DNA of 64,000 nucleotides from Litoribacterium kuwaitense (GCF_011058155.1 NZ_JAALFC010000001.1:248001-312000); one strand, 5' to 3'; positions 35,682 through 45,950 are shown, counted from the stretch's first letter. The notes: a model not told the origin generated them from the sequence alone. Numbers and translations: made by a program.

Positions 35682-36714
35682 ATCTATTCTTCAAACAGTG
35701 GCCGCCCGCCAAGAAACGTTAAGCGAACAGAAAGCTGAACAGGCCATGAACATCGTTATGCAAGGAGAGGCATCACCGTTACAAATTGCTTCATTTTTAA
35801 CGGCGCTCCATATGAGAGGTGAAACGATCGAAGAGATTATCGGGTTTGTTCGCTCCCTCCGTTCGCACATGACGACGGTCAATGGGCCAACCGAAAATTT
35901 GATTGATATGTGTGGTACAGGAGGCGATGCTTCTGGAACATTTAATATTTCCACGGCTAGCTCACTGCTCGTTTCCTCACTCGGAGTGCCGGTTGCAAAA
36001 CACGGAAATTTTGCGGTCTCATCTAAAAGTGGAAGTGCCGACGTGCTGAACACACTCGGCATTGATATTCAGCAAAATGCAGAGGAAGCAAAGCAAGGTT
36101 TAGCAAAGCACCATATGTCATTTTTATTTGCTCCTTTGTACCATCAGGCGATGAAGCACGCCGTTGCACCGCGAAAAGAGCTTGGTTTTCGCACGGTATT
36201 TAACATTTTGGGACCGATGGCAAATCCGCTTCGTTGTCGCAAGCAATTGATCGGGGTGTACGATTTTGAACAGGCGAAAAAAATGGCAAAAGCTTTGCGA
36301 GAGCTAGGCTCTGAACATGTGTTACTCGTGACAGGAGAAGACGGTCTTGACGAAATAACAATTACTGGACGTACGAACGTCGTTGAGCTTTGTGACGGTG
36401 ATATCCACACATACCAGATTGAACCAGCGCAATTTAACGTACCGACCGGGCGTATTGAAGATATTCTTGCGCGCTCTCCAGAGGATAGCGCCCGCATCAT
36501 TACGGACGTGTTAAAAGGAAAAGGAGAGGAAGCAGCCACAAACATTGTTGCACTCAATGCAGGTGCTGCTCTGTATGTCGCTGACGATGTTTCCTCAATC
36601 GAAGCAGGGATTGAGCGTGCGCAGCAAGCTTTGCGTACTGGGCAGGGATACGCACATTTAGAAAAAATGATGACGAAAAAGGCGGGGGACTTCCATGTTG
36701 CATCAAATTCTTGA
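35674..36714 (+). CDS. trpD: Anthranilate phosphoribosyltransferase
   Basis: 346 residues; transfers phosphoribosyl from PRPP to anthranilate. PRPP-binding CGTGGDASGTFNISTAS (about 84-100), KHGNFAVSSKSGSADVLNTLG and the RELGFRTVFNILGPMANP segment are present. The ATG at 35674 overlaps the trpE end by eight bases and follows AAGGGAG, so a coupled start. Confidence 0.95.
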   Translation: MFESILQTVAARQETLSEQKAEQAMNIVMQGEASPLQIASFLTALHMRGETIEEIIGFVRSLRSHMTTVNGPTENLIDMCGTGGDASGTFNISTASSLLVSSLGVPVAKHGNFAVSSKSGSADVLNTLGIDIQQNAEEAKQGLAKHHMSFLFAPLYHQAMKHAVAPRKELGFRTVFNILGPMANPLRCRKQLIGVYDFEQAKKMAKALRELGSEHVLLVTGEDGLDEITITGRTNVVELCDGDIHTYQIEPAQFNVPTGRIEDILARSPEDSARIITDVLKGKGEEAATNIVALNAGAALYVADDVSSIEAGIERAQQALRTGQGYAHLEKMMTKKAGDFHVASNS

Positions 36715-37462
36715 AACAAAACGTGAAGAAATACAGCACATTCATATTGAAGAGCTGAAGCATCGTGATGTCGGTTTTCGTTCTTTACGGCAGGCATTGC
36801 TCTCATCTGAGCAACAGCCCGCCTTAATCGCTGAAGTGAAAAAAGCATCACCGTCAAAAGGTCTGATTAGCGAGCATTTTGTTCCTACAGAGATTGGGCA
36901 GGCATATGAACGTGGCGGGGCAGCCGCGATTTCAGTGTTAACGGACGAAACGTATTTCAAAGGGGCAAAAGCGCATTTAGAAGCCGTGCGCGCTCACGTG
37001 TCTCTGCCAGTGCTTAGGAAGGATTTTATTATTTCAGAGGCGCAAGTATTCGAAAGTGCTTCAATTGGTGCCGATGCGATCCTGTTAATTGGTGAGGCGA
37101 TGTCTCCAGAAGCATTGTACACACTCTATCAAACAGCAGAAGCGATTGGTTTGGAATGCCTCGTCGAAGTGCATAGTAAGGAAACGCTCTCCCAACTGCT
37201 TGACGTCTTTACACCGGCATTGCTCGGCATAAATAATCGCGATTTACACACGTTTGAAACGCGGCTTCAACATACAAACGAGATTGCAAAGCTCCTGCCG
37301 GAAGGTACGCTTTTTATTAGTGAATCAGGTATTCATGGATCTGACGATGTCAAAACGGTTAAAGAATACGGTGCAGCAGGCATCCTCGTTGGCGAGCATT
37401 TAATGCGATCGGGTGCGCCTGAACAAGCGATACGAGCATTATATGGGAATCAAGCCACATGA
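36695..37462 (+). CDS. trpC: Indole-3-glycerol phosphate synthase
   Basis: 255-residue TIM-barrel enzyme. Catalytic motifs: EVKKASPSKGLI (Lys49/Lys51 region), SVLTDETYFKG, LRKDFII, GINNRDL and SESGI. Overlaps trpD by 20 bases and trpF by four. Monofunctional, unlike the TrpC-TrpF fusion of enterobacteria. Confidence 0.95.
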   Translation: MLHQILETKREEIQHIHIEELKHRDVGFRSLRQALLSSEQQPALIAEVKKASPSKGLISEHFVPTEIGQAYERGGAAAISVLTDETYFKGAKAHLEAVRAHVSLPVLRKDFIISEAQVFESASIGADAILLIGEAMSPEALYTLYQTAEAIGLECLVEVHSKETLSQLLDVFTPALLGINNRDLHTFETRLQHTNEIAKLLPEGTLFISESGIHGSDDVKTVKEYGAAGILVGEHLMRSGAPEQAIRALYGNQAT

Positions 37463-38124
37463 GAACGAAACCAATCTTGAAATTTTGCGGAAATCAAAGT
37501 GCCGCTGATTATGTGAAATCCATCAGTCACGGGGCAGAATGGATTGGCTTTATTTTTTTTGCGGAAAGTCCACGGTATGTCCTTCCTGACGATGTTCAAA
37601 CGTGGGTCGCTTCTCATGGCAAAAAAAACGAGCAAAAGCTCGTAGGGGTTTTCGTTCAACCTGACATTGAGAAAATCGCTAGTACCCTCCGGTCCTTTCC
37701 AAGTATGGATATCATTCAGCTTCATGGTCGGGAGACGCCCGATATGTGTCGGCTTGTTAAGAGCCGCTTTCAACGAGACGTCATTAAAGTAATTCATCAT
37801 AACGAGAATGGCCTGGAACAGATGCGAGCCTTTGCGGGCATTGTGGATGGGTTTTTAATTGATACTAAAACGAAGCTTTGGGGAGGAAGTGGACAGACGT
37901 TTGACTGGTCCAGTGTTCCTGCATATATGGAAGAGGCAAACCGTCAAGGGGTGACATGCTTCATTGCTGGGGGAGTCAACCCTGCTAATATTGCCAAGCT
38001 TCTTGAATACGAACCTCACGGTATTGACGTTGCTAGTGGGATTGAGGTAGAAGGACAAAAATCGATTGAACAAATGAAACGAATGGAGGCTGTGCTTTAT
38101 GGCACTCGAAATGACTTATCCTGA
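37459..38124 (+). CDS. trpF: Phosphoribosylanthranilate isomerase
   Basis: 221-residue TIM-barrel Amadori isomerase. The N-terminus LKFCGNQS carries the catalytic cysteine, and D130-like aspartate is in [22 protein letters not shown]; phosphate-binding [10 protein letters not shown] and [13 protein letters not shown] close the barrel. Starts in the trpC stop (ATGA); trpB begins 26 bases inside its end. Confidence 0.94.
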   Translation: MRTKPILKFCGNQSAADYVKSISHGAEWIGFIFFAESPRYVLPDDVQTWVASHGKKNEQKLVGVFVQPDIEKIASTLRSFPSMDIIQLHGRETPDMCRLVKSRFQRDVIKVIHHNENGLEQMRAFAGIVDGFLIDTKTKLWGGSGQTFDWSSVPAYMEEANRQGVTCFIAGGVNPANIAKLLEYEPHGIDVASGIEVEGQKSIEQMKRMEAVLYGTRNDLS

Positions 38125-39310
38125 TCACTTAGGGCGATTCGCGACGTTCGGCGGAAAATACGTTCCTGAAACATTAATGCAGCCCCTATATGAATTGGAA
38201 GAAGCTTTGCAAGAAGCGCTGCACGACGAAGAGTTTATCTCCTCTTTACACAAGGAGCTAAGTGAATATTCGGGACGACCGACACCGCTTACGTATGCTG
38301 AAAATACGACCAATACTTTAGGTGGCGCGCAAGTTTATTTAAAGCGCGAAGATTTAAACCATACGGGCGCTCACAAATTAAACAACGCACTTGGGCAAGC
38401 ATTGCTTGCAAAAAGAATGGGGAAAAAGTACGTGATCGCTGAAACAGGCGCGGGGCAGCATGGCGTCGCCACAGCAACCGTGGCGGCAAAATTCGGCTTG
38501 CACTGTAAAGTGTTTATGGGTGAAAAGGACATCGAAAGACAAAAATTAAATGTTTTTCGAATGGAGCTGCTCGGTGCAGAAGTCATTCCTGTCTCTTCGG
38601 GAGATCAAACTTTAAAGGATGCGACAAACGATGCAATCCGTTATTGGGTGCAGCATTGTGAAGATCACTTTTACATTATAGGTTCAGTCGTCGGTCCTCA
38701 TCCTTACCCGAAAATGGTTCGTGATTTTCAAAGGGTGATCGGTGATGAGACGAAAGAACAAGTGACACAGCAAATTGGACGTTTACCTGAACATATCGTT
38801 GCTTGTGTCGGTGGAGGAAGCAATGCGATAGGTATGTTTTATCCGTTTTTAGAAGACGACGTCAAATTGTATGGCGTTGAGGCTGCTGGTCGAGGTGTTC
38901 ATACGAGCCAGCATGCGGCGACATTAACGAAAGGTACTCCAGGGGTCATCCACGGTTCAATGACGTACTTACTTCAAGATGAACACGGCCAGATTACGGA
39001 GCCTTATTCGATTTCAGCGGGTCTAGACTATCCTGGTATCGGACCAGAGCATGCTTACTTAAATGACGCAAAGCGGGTGACATACAAGCCCGTCTCCGAT
39101 GAAGAGGCGATCGCCGCATTGCAATTTTTATCCGAAAAAGAAGGCATTATCCCTGCGATCGAAAGTGCTCATGCGTTGGCATATGCGTTTCAGATTGCCC
39201 CGGAGCTTCCAACAAATGAAGCTTTAGTCGTATGCTTGTCCGGTCGTGGTGATAAAGACGTACAATCCGTAAAAAATTATCTTGCAGAAAGAAAGGAAGG
39301 ACAACAATGA
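38099..39310 (+). CDS. trpB: Tryptophan synthase beta chain
   Basis: 403-residue PLP enzyme that joins indole and serine. The PLP lysine is K93 in [15 protein letters not shown]; phosphate loop [10 protein letters not shown] (about 240) and [13 protein letters not shown] are present. ATG 38099 lies eight bases after GGAGG. Works as an alpha2beta2 complex with TrpA, encoded next with a four-base overlap. Confidence 0.96.
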   Translation: MALEMTYPDHLGRFATFGGKYVPETLMQPLYELEEALQEALHDEEFISSLHKELSEYSGRPTPLTYAENTTNTLGGAQVYLKREDLNHTGAHKLNNALGQALLAKRMGKKYVIAETGAGQHGVATATVAAKFGLHCKVFMGEKDIERQKLNVFRMELLGAEVIPVSSGDQTLKDATNDAIRYWVQHCEDHFYIIGSVVGPHPYPKMVRDFQRVIGDETKEQVTQQIGRLPEHIVACVGGGSNAIGMFYPFLEDDVKLYGVEAAGRGVHTSQHAATLTKGTPGVIHGSMTYLLQDEHGQITEPYSISAGLDYPGIGPEHAYLNDAKRVTYKPVSDEEAIAALQFLSEKEGIIPAIESAHALAYAFQIAPELPTNEALVVCLSGRGDKDVQSVKNYLAERKEGQQ

Positions 39311-40113
39311 CATTTGAAGAACGCCTCAAAAGACGTCAAGAATTGTTTATTCCATTTATTACTGTGGGCGATCCGACGCCTGAAGCAACGGTTCAGTTGT
39401 GTAAAGTTCTTCAAGAGGAAGGCGCGGACGTCCTTGAGCTAGGTATTCCTTATTCTGATCCGTTGGCTGACGGACCAGTCATACAAGAGGGCTCTCAAAG
39501 AGCGCTTGCTAGTGGCATGACGTTAACGAAAGCAATGCAGCTCGTTTCCAAAATGCGAGCGGAAGGTGTAGAAATTCCTGTTGTGATCTTTACCTATTAT
39601 AATCCTGTGCTACAATTAGGAGAGGAACGCTTTTTTGCTTTAGCGCAAGAGAATCAGATTGATGGCGTCCTCATTCCAGACCTTCCGTTTGAAGAAAGCC
39701 AAGATTTAAAAGAAAAATGCCGTGCGCATGGCCTTTCTCTCATTTCTCTCGTCGCACCGACGTCGAAAGAACGCATTAAAATGGTAGCGAACGAAGCCGA
39801 TGGTTTCTTATATTGTGTGTCATCAATGGGTGTGACCGGGGAACGTGCTTCGTTTTCCGAAAAGGTAGATGCGTTTTTGCAAGATGCGTCTCAGCACAGT
39901 TCAGTTCCTGTAGCCGTCGGTTTCGGTGTTTCGACGAAGGAGCAGGTAGAGCACTTTTTCAAGAAATGTGACGGAGTCATTATCGGCAGCGCTATTGTTC
40001 GCAAGATAGGTGATCTTCAAGACGAATTAGCAAATCAAGCAACACGTCAAGCGGGTCTGGAAGAGTTTAGACGGTTTATACAATCGCTGGTTCCTGTGAA
40101 ATCTAATGTCTAA
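39307..40113 (+). CDS. trpA: Tryptophan synthase alpha chain
   Basis: 268-residue TIM-barrel that cleaves indole-3-glycerol phosphate and passes indole to TrpB. Catalytic residues Glu44 ([10 protein letters not shown]) and Asp55 (ADGP) are present, as are [10 protein letters not shown] and [11 protein letters not shown] for phosphate binding. Last trp gene; hisC follows after 16 bases. Confidence 0.95.
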   Translation: MTFEERLKRRQELFIPFITVGDPTPEATVQLCKVLQEEGADVLELGIPYSDPLADGPVIQEGSQRALASGMTLTKAMQLVSKMRAEGVEIPVVIFTYYNPVLQLGEERFFALAQENQIDGVLIPDLPFEESQDLKEKCRAHGLSLISLVAPTSKERIKMVANEADGFLYCVSSMGVTGERASFSEKVDAFLQDASQHSSVPVAVGFGVSTKEQVEHFFKKCDGVIIGSAIVRKIGDLQDELANQATRQAGLEEFRRFIQSLVPVKSNV

Positions 40114-40129
40114 CTGAGGTGCACAGTGA

Positions 40130-41236
40130 ATGAATATTAAAAAACAACTACAAGGTATGGCATCATACAAGCCGGGGATGACACCGGCACAAGTTCAACG
40201 TGATTTAGGTCTTGAAAAAATTGTGAAATTATCTTCTAATGAAAATCCATATGGACCGTCACCTAAAGCGGTTCAAGCAGCTTTAGAAAGTATGCAAGGA
40301 GCAGCGATCTATCCTGATGGCTATGGGCTGAACCTTAAACTTGCCCTTGCCGAAAGATATCAATTGTCTAAAGAGCATTTTATTCTCGGTAACGGAACGG
40401 ACGAGATCATTATGATTCTTTGCCGTGCGTTGCTTGATGCAACGAGTAACACCGTTGCTCCGACGCCCTCTTTTTCGCAATATCTTCATAACGCACAGAT
40501 AGAAGGCTGTGAGATGCGCGAAGTTGAGCTGATTGATGGCGCCCATGATTTGAATGGTATGCTAAAGCAAATTGATGAACAGACGAAAATTGTTTGGTTA
40601 TGTAACCCAAACAATCCGACTGGTGTTTACATGAATACAGAAGATTTTCATGCGTTTATGCAACAAGTGCCTTCTCACGTATTGGTCGTCTCTGACGAAG
40701 CGTATGTCGAATACGTCACTGCCGATGACTTTCCCGACACAATACAAGCACTTGAACAGTACAAGAACTTAATCATCCTCCGAACGTTTTCAAAAGCGTA
40801 TGGTTTGGCAGGCATGCGTATTGGTTATGGGATTGGCGCACCTGATTTTATTCAAGGTGTTGATCCCGCACGTGGTCCATTTAATACATCGGTTCCGGCT
40901 CAAGCAGCAGCGGTCGCAGCCATTGCGGATGTAGATTATTTGGAACGAACACGAACTGAAAATGCCGTCGTTCGCAAAACATTTGTCGAATTTTGCAAAG
41001 AGCAAGGGCTAGACGTCTATCCATCTGAAACGAATTTCGTTCTTGTTGATTTCAAACGCCCTGCTGCTGAAATATATGATGCTTTGCTCCAAAAGGGATA
41101 TATTGTCCGCTCAGGAGCTGCATTAGGTTATCCTGAGGCTGTCCGAATCACGGTTGGAACGAAAGAGGACATGAATGGACTTCAGTCCGCCATTCAAGAA
41201 TTACGTCAAGAACAACTCTCTGGTGAGGCGCAATGA
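40130..41236 (+). CDS. hisC: Histidinol-phosphate / aromatic aminotransferase
   Basis: 368-residue fold type I PLP aminotransferase. LSSNENPYGPSPKA at the N-terminus, NPNNPTG (about 159-165), SDEAYVEY and the PLP lysine in RTFSKAYGLAGMRIGY are present. In Bacillus this trp-linked enzyme serves both histidine and aromatic amino acid synthesis, which explains its place between trpA and tyrA. Overlaps tyrA by four bases. Confidence 0.94.
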   Translation: MNIKKQLQGMASYKPGMTPAQVQRDLGLEKIVKLSSNENPYGPSPKAVQAALESMQGAAIYPDGYGLNLKLALAERYQLSKEHFILGNGTDEIIMILCRALLDATSNTVAPTPSFSQYLHNAQIEGCEMREVELIDGAHDLNGMLKQIDEQTKIVWLCNPNNPTGVYMNTEDFHAFMQQVPSHVLVVSDEAYVEYVTADDFPDTIQALEQYKNLIILRTFSKAYGLAGMRIGYGIGAPDFIQGVDPARGPFNTSVPAQAAAVAAIADVDYLERTRTENAVVRKTFVEFCKEQGLDVYPSETNFVLVDFKRPAAEIYDALLQKGYIVRSGAALGYPEAVRITVGTKEDMNGLQSAIQELRQEQLSGEAQ

Positions 41237-42333
41237 AAGGTCATGTCTTTTTAATCGGACTTGGTCTGATTGGCGGGTCGATTGCGCTCGCTTTACGGTC
41301 AAAGCATCGGATCACCTTGTCCGCGTATGATATATCAGAAAAGCAGTTGAAACTCGCTGAGGCGCTCGGTGTAATTGATTTAGCCGAGCCCTCCATCCAG
41401 GAAGGCGCCAGAAAAGCAGATTTAATTATCATTGCAACGCCAGTTCAACAAACGAGGACGATTTTAACGGAGCTTGCTACTTGTAAGCTGAAGCCAAACG
41501 CCATTATTACCGACGTCGGAAGCACAAAGCTCGAAGTGATGGAGATGGCTCAACAAGTGCTTCCTGCTGATCAGAGCTTTATCGGCGGGCATCCGATGGC
41601 TGGCTCACATAAATCCGGCGTTGAAGCAGCACAAAAGCATTTATTCGAAAATGCGTTCTATATTTTGACGCCGACTGAGGCAACGACGGATGTGCAAATG
41701 CAAACGTTAAAGCGCTGGCTCGCAGCGACCCGGGCAACGATTGTGGAGATGTCAGCTGCGGAGCATGATAAAATCGCAGGTGCCATCAGCCATTTTCCAC
41801 ATATTGTCGCCTCTGCACTCGTGCAGCAAGTCGCCGACTTATCAAAAGAGCACCCGATAGCCATGCGAATGGCGGCAGGCGGCTTTCGAGACATTACGCG
41901 AATTGCATCTTCAAGCCCGACGATGTGGCGTGACGTACTATTACATAATAAAGATGAAATGCTCGCAATGCTTGAGGAGTGGAAAGAGCGCATGAATGAT
42001 GTTCAAGAGATGCTGAAAAAGTCATCTGGCGAAGAGCTTTTTTCTTTTTTTGAGGAGGCAAAATTCTTTCGCGATGCCTTACCTGTTCGAGCGAAGGGGG
42101 CAATTCCGTCATTTTATGATTTGTATGTAGATGTACCGGACTACCCAGGAGTGATTTCTGAGGTGACTCGGTTGCTCGCTGAAAAAGGGATCAGCTTGAC
42201 GAACTTACGTATTTTAGAAACGCGCGAAGATATACTCGGGGCTTTGCGACTCAGCTTTCGAACGGAATCGGATCGTCAAAAAGCCGAAGTGCTTTTGGAA
42301 GAGGCGAGTTATCCAACGTATATTTCTGGCTAA
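41233..42333 (+). CDS. tyrA: Prephenate dehydrogenase with C-terminal ACT domain
   Basis: 366 residues. NAD motif GLGLIGGSIALAL at 7-19, the prephenate site HPMAGSHKSG with conserved histidine near residue 120, HDKIAGAISHFPHI near 178-190, and a C-terminal ACT domain (about 297-366, LYVDVPDYPGVISEVTRLLAEK) for tyrosine feedback. Last gene of the supraoperon here; aroE (EPSP synthase), which follows in B. subtilis, is missing. Confidence 0.95.
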   Translation: MKGHVFLIGLGLIGGSIALALRSKHRITLSAYDISEKQLKLAEALGVIDLAEPSIQEGARKADLIIIATPVQQTRTILTELATCKLKPNAIITDVGSTKLEVMEMAQQVLPADQSFIGGHPMAGSHKSGVEAAQKHLFENAFYILTPTEATTDVQMQTLKRWLAATRATIVEMSAAEHDKIAGAISHFPHIVASALVQQVADLSKEHPIAMRMAAGGFRDITRIASSSPTMWRDVLLHNKDEMLAMLEEWKERMNDVQEMLKKSSGEELFSFFEEAKFFRDALPVRAKGAIPSFYDLYVDVPDYPGVISEVTRLLAEKGISLTNLRILETREDILGALRLSFRTESDRQKAEVLLEEASYPTYISG

Positions 42334-42793
42334 AAAGTCGACAAACGGTTAGCATTTGTAAAAGGTTCTGTCGTTTCTTCGCTAAAAGACTCCCACCTCA
42401 ATGAGAAGGCGGGAGTGAATCTCGTTACGTGTAAGTTAACAGTTTTTCATAGTTAAACATTCTTAATGTTGTTCATCATATCCGTCTTCTATAGCAGAAA
42501 GGCTGATCTTGACTGGTGATCAACACTTTCAATCCAGGACTTTGATCCAAGGCATTTGTTAATAAATGATGACTTTGTCTACACTTTGAAGTCTGTGTAT
42601 ACCGCACAGGCTTTTTATCGTGGCGCTCTATATACTATACTTAAATAATGTCCCATGTTTTTGCAACCTGTATTCTGTTGATTTCGTCATATCATACGTG
42701 ACGTTCTTCGTCGGCATTTGTCAGTTGATTTCAACAGGAGAGTATGATTAAATCACGTAATACTATATAGACTGATAAATAGAGGTGTTTTGT
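42334..42793 (+). other. Intergenic gap tyrA-ypiA: two hairpins and a repeat half-copy, no gene
   Basis: No coding frame with a ribosome site. Contains a stem ACTCCCACC (42389-42397) / GGCGGGAGT (42408-42416) that pairs better when read on the minus strand, where CTTTT follows it; a half copy of the GTAGAC repeat (GATGACTTTGTCTACACTTTG, about 42568-42587); and the terminator at 42590. EPSP synthase would occupy this position in B. subtilis. Confidence 0.5.
42590..42616 (+). terminator. Intrinsic terminator downstream of tyrA
   Basis: AGTCTGTG (42590-42597) pairs with CACAGGCT (42605-42612, one G-U), followed by TTTT(T). Confidence 0.75.
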
Positions 42794-44054
42794 TTGCGTA
42801 TTGAGGAAGCCGTCGCTCTCGTTGAAGAAGGTCGTGTCCAAGAAGGACTTGAAAAGCTGCAACAGCTTGAACAATCTGGGGATGATGAGCAGTTATATCA
42901 GCTTGCCGGGGTTTATGCCGAATGGGGGCAAGTACAAAACGCGATTCGTTTATATGAAGAGCTATTACAGGCTTATCCTGAAGATGGTGAACTGCAGATT
43001 GATCTCGCTGAAGTTTATTTGGAAGACGGCCGTGAGCTTGACGCTCTAGAGCTCTTAAACAGTTTTACAGAAGAAAGCCCCTCATTTCTCCGGGCTCTTG
43101 TCCTTTCAGCAGATGTTTACGCGTCTCAAGGACTTGAGGAAGTAGCTGAGCAAAAGCTCATGCAGGCAAAGAGGGAGCAACCCTACAATGAATTCATTGA
43201 TATGGCTTTAGGCTCATTTTACTTAGAACAAGGTTTGCGCAAAAGCAGTGCCTTATTTAGAGAAAGTATTGCAAAAAGAAGGGGAAATTCCTTCAGGAGA
43301 GGTTCATTTGTTAGTTGCCGAAGCATACAGTTTAACAGGTCAGTTTGAAAATGCCTATCACCATTACACGCTTGGTCTCAAAGAGAAAACAACTGTTGAA
43401 GCGCTGTTCGGCTTTGGCTTAGTTGCCTTAAAAGTTGATGAGGCGCAGGCTGCGATTCACGCATTGGAGCAATTAAAAGACATGGACGCCGATTTTGTTT
43501 CGCTTTATAAACCGCTTGCCGAAGCTTACGAAGAAGAAGGATTGTATGAGGAAGCACTTGCTGCTGTTAAAGAAGGCATTGCAAAAGACGATACACAAGT
43601 TGAGCTCTATGTGCTCGCAGGACGCTTATCAGAGCGTCAGCATGAAAAAGCTGAAGCCATACAATACTATAAAGAAGCGCTTTTGAAGGATCAATGGTCA
43701 CAAGAAGCTGTTCAACGGCTCGTTAAAGTGTACGAGCAGGAAGAAGAGGATGAGGCTTTGATTGATCTCCTGCAAAATCAAGCAGACGAATACCCGGATC
43801 CTGATAGCCTTTTCGCCTTGGCAAAAGCATATCATCGCCAAGAAGCGTATGAAGAAGCAAGACAATTATATGAAGAAACATATCCTTTATTAAAACACCG
43901 CGCAGCTTTCGTGAAATTTTATGTTCGTTTTATGCTAGAGGAAGGAAAGCGTTTATCGGCTTTAAAGGCATTAGAAACTTTTCGCGCCCACACAAGCGAG
44001 CCATTGGACGATGAGCTTGAAATGCTTTATGAAGATTTATTAGATGAGAGATAA
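42794..44054 (+). pseudogene. ypiA: TPR-repeat protein YpiA, interrupted by a frameshift
   Basis: About 420 residues of tetratricopeptide repeats in total, cytosolic. The first frame (42794 to about 43236) encodes regular TPR helices up to FYLEQGL; it then runs into non-TPR sequence and a stop at 43348. The second frame takes up with AKAVPYLEKVLQKEGEI and continues TPRs to 44054. Family alignment by eye leaves one residue between GL and AKAV, so two bases are missing (or one is extra) near 43237-43240. Start TTG 42794 is six bases after GAGGTG. Function is not established. Could be an assembly error, as in aroF, or a real lesion. Confidence 0.85.
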
Positions 44055-44074
44055 CGTTTAGGGAGGAGAGAGTC

Positions 44075-44644
44075 ATGGGGATGGAAGCCATATCAGTGCA
44101 AGAAAAAAAAGATTTTCTACAATGGTTTCTTCATTCGTATCAGTTGCAAAAACGGGAATGCGTTTGGATTTTAAATTATTTAGCGAATCATGAACACCTG
44201 TTAAAGATGGTTCATTTCGTAGATCAAGCCAATTATTGCCCGCGTGCGCTGATTATGTCTACGAAGTGTACTCGTGAAGCAGGCTTTCGGTTTTATAAGA
44301 ATAATGTCGTTACGACCGACGCAGAAAAGGCTTTTCATGACATTCGTTTACATGACTCCGAGCGAATTTACATCCAGTTGAACTTTAAAAATAACCATCA
44401 AACGCCAGAATTTGCGGCGGTGTTAGTCGACAATCCGTATGCCCCCTCTCAATCATTTGAAAATGTTCAAGATCAAGATTTAGCCGAACGCTTCTTAAAT
44501 GAATCCATTTATCAATACCAAGTCACTCAATTAAAAAGACAAGTGAATGCGTCATTAGACGAAAGAGATAAAGAAGCTTTTCTCGTGCATAGCGCCAAGC
44601 TAAACGCGTTAAAACCTCCTCGCTCGTCCAAAAAGAAAAAATGA
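44075..44644 (+). CDS. ypiB: UPF0302 family protein YpiB
   Basis: 189-residue soluble protein of the UPF0302/YpiB family (N-terminal domain to about 115 with CPRALIMSTKC, C-terminal IDEAL-like helical part and a lysine-rich end). Ribosome site GGGAGGAGAG before ATG 44075; 20 bases behind ypiA. B. subtilis YpiB was reported to act together with related adaptor-like proteins in LpxC/ClpCP-type regulation in relatives, but I would not assign a function here. Ended by a clear terminator. Confidence 0.8.
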   Translation: MGMEAISVQEKKDFLQWFLHSYQLQKRECVWILNYLANHEHLLKMVHFVDQANYCPRALIMSTKCTREAGFRFYKNNVVTTDAEKAFHDIRLHDSERIYIQLNFKNNHQTPEFAAVLVDNPYAPSQSFENVQDQDLAERFLNESIYQYQVTQLKRQVNASLDERDKEAFLVHSAKLNALKPPRSSKKKK

Positions 44645-44660
44645 CGAAAAACAACACTTA

Positions 44661-44700
44661 TACGCACAATGAGCTTCATTTGCTCAGTTGTGCGTATTTT
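44661..44700 (+). terminator. Intrinsic terminator of ypiA-ypiB
   Basis: TACGCACAA (44661-44669) with TTGTGCGTA (44688-44696), inner TGAGC/GCTCA stem, then TTTT. Confidence 0.9.
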
Positions 44701-44841
44701 ACGTTTCTCTTTCACCATCTATTGAATTGAAGAAGCGCACGATGTACAATACACAGAGGCTATATACATAGGAAGATTTGGTGCGGTCAATGTATGACGC
44801 ACATCATTGTTGCGATTGGAAGGGTGAGGTGAGCTTTAACA

Positions 44842-45288
44842 GTGAAATGGATGATGAAAGAAGTCGGTCAATACCTTCAAGAAAAAGAATTTGTGGATAC
44901 GGTTGTTATCCCACTCATCCCATTGGATTTGAGCAGTACAGCAAAGCAAACGGCATCCATGGGTGAATATATTCTTTATGTCAGTGCGGAAATCGAGCGA
45001 CAGTTTAAAGGAAGGATGCTGCTTTTACCTTCATACAGTTATTGGGTTGGAGAAGAAGGGGCTGTAGAACGTCTCCAAGCTTGGGAGAATCAATGCAGAG
45101 AGGCCGGAGCTAAGCATGTTTTCTTTATCACATCTGATGTATGGTGGCAACAGGCGTATACAGGTGAAGGCACATTATTATGGTTGCCTGCTGTTCCGAT
45201 GGAAAATTTCGATGAAGAGATGCGTCGCAAAGTCGTCCGTGACAGTGTCAGTGGTTTAATCGCCTCATTTACAGAAGCGTGGACTTAA
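44842..45288 (+). CDS. ypiF: DUF2487 family protein YpiF
   Basis: 148-residue soluble protein that lies just before qcrA in Bacillus. GTG 44842 follows AAGGGTGAGGTGAG. Contains several tryptophans (SYSYWVGEE, SDVWWQQAY) and no recognised catalytic motif. Its constant link with the cytochrome bc genes suggests a role in assembly or regulation of that complex, but this is only inference. Confidence 0.75.
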   Translation: MKWMMKEVGQYLQEKEFVDTVVIPLIPLDLSSTAKQTASMGEYILYVSAEIERQFKGRMLLLPSYSYWVGEEGAVERLQAWENQCREAGAKHVFFITSDVWWQQAYTGEGTLLWLPAVPMENFDEEMRRKVVRDSVSGLIASFTEAWT

Positions 45289-45325
45289 AAAAGTAACAAA
45301 ATCTTCACAGTTCGCAGCGGCTGTA

Positions 45326-45355
45326 TTGACACGCTTCCAATTGTTACGCTATCAT
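45326..45355 (+). promoter_or_regulatory. Candidate SigA promoter of qcrABC
   Basis: TTGACA (45326-45331), 18-base spacer, TATCAT (45350-45355), 75 bases before the qcrA start. The -35 is a perfect consensus. Confidence 0.6.
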
Positions 45356-45429
45356 TGGTATGTCCTAGTAGTCTATGTGTAATATGAAACAATTGTCCGT
45401 TGTTTTCGGATGAGGGGGGTAGCAAAGTC

Positions 45430-45945
45430 ATGAGCGAGGAAAAGGAGCATCGGGTCTCCCGGAGGCAGTTTTTAACCTACACACTTACTGGAGTAGGCGG
45501 CTTTATGGCGGCCGGTATACTTTTGCCGATGGTACGGTTTGCTGTTGATCCGGTATTGCAAACGTCTGGAGGATCTGATTTGGTTCCCGTAATGGACGTC
45601 TCTGAAATCACAACAACACCACAGAGTGTGAACTTCCCTGTCGAACAGGTAGATGGATGGTATGAATCAACCATCGACCAGCAGGCGTTGGTTTTTAAAG
45701 ATGATAACGGAGACATTCAGGCGTTTTCACCAATATGTAAACACCTTGGATGCGGGGTCAGCTGGGCTTCCAATCCGGCGTATCCAGACCAATTTTATTG
45801 TCCATGTCATGCCGGAAGATACACAAAAGATGGGGTCAACGTACCAGGAACGCCACCAACGGCGCCTTTGGACGTTTATGAGCAAGAAGTTCGTGATGGA
45901 AAGTTGTATCTTGGTAGACCTGTGCCAAGAGGGGAAGGAGCTTAG
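45430..45945 (+). CDS. qcrA: Menaquinol:cytochrome c reductase Rieske iron-sulfur subunit
   Basis: 171 residues with a twin-arginine-like N-terminus (SRRQFLTYT) and one membrane anchor (about 18-38), then a Rieske 2Fe-2S domain. Ligands C103 and H105 (CKHLGC) and C124 and H127 (CPCHAG), with C108/C126 for the disulfide. It takes electrons from menaquinol and passes them to the cytochrome subunits. ATG 45430 follows GAGGGGGGT. qcrB is five bases downstream. Confidence 0.95.
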   Translation: MSEEKEHRVSRRQFLTYTLTGVGGFMAAGILLPMVRFAVDPVLQTSGGSDLVPVMDVSEITTTPQSVNFPVEQVDGWYESTIDQQALVFKDDNGDIQAFSPICKHLGCGVSWASNPAYPDQFYCPCHAGRYTKDGVNVPGTPPTAPLDVYEQEVRDGKLYLGRPVPRGEGA

Positions 45946-45950
45946 GGAGA

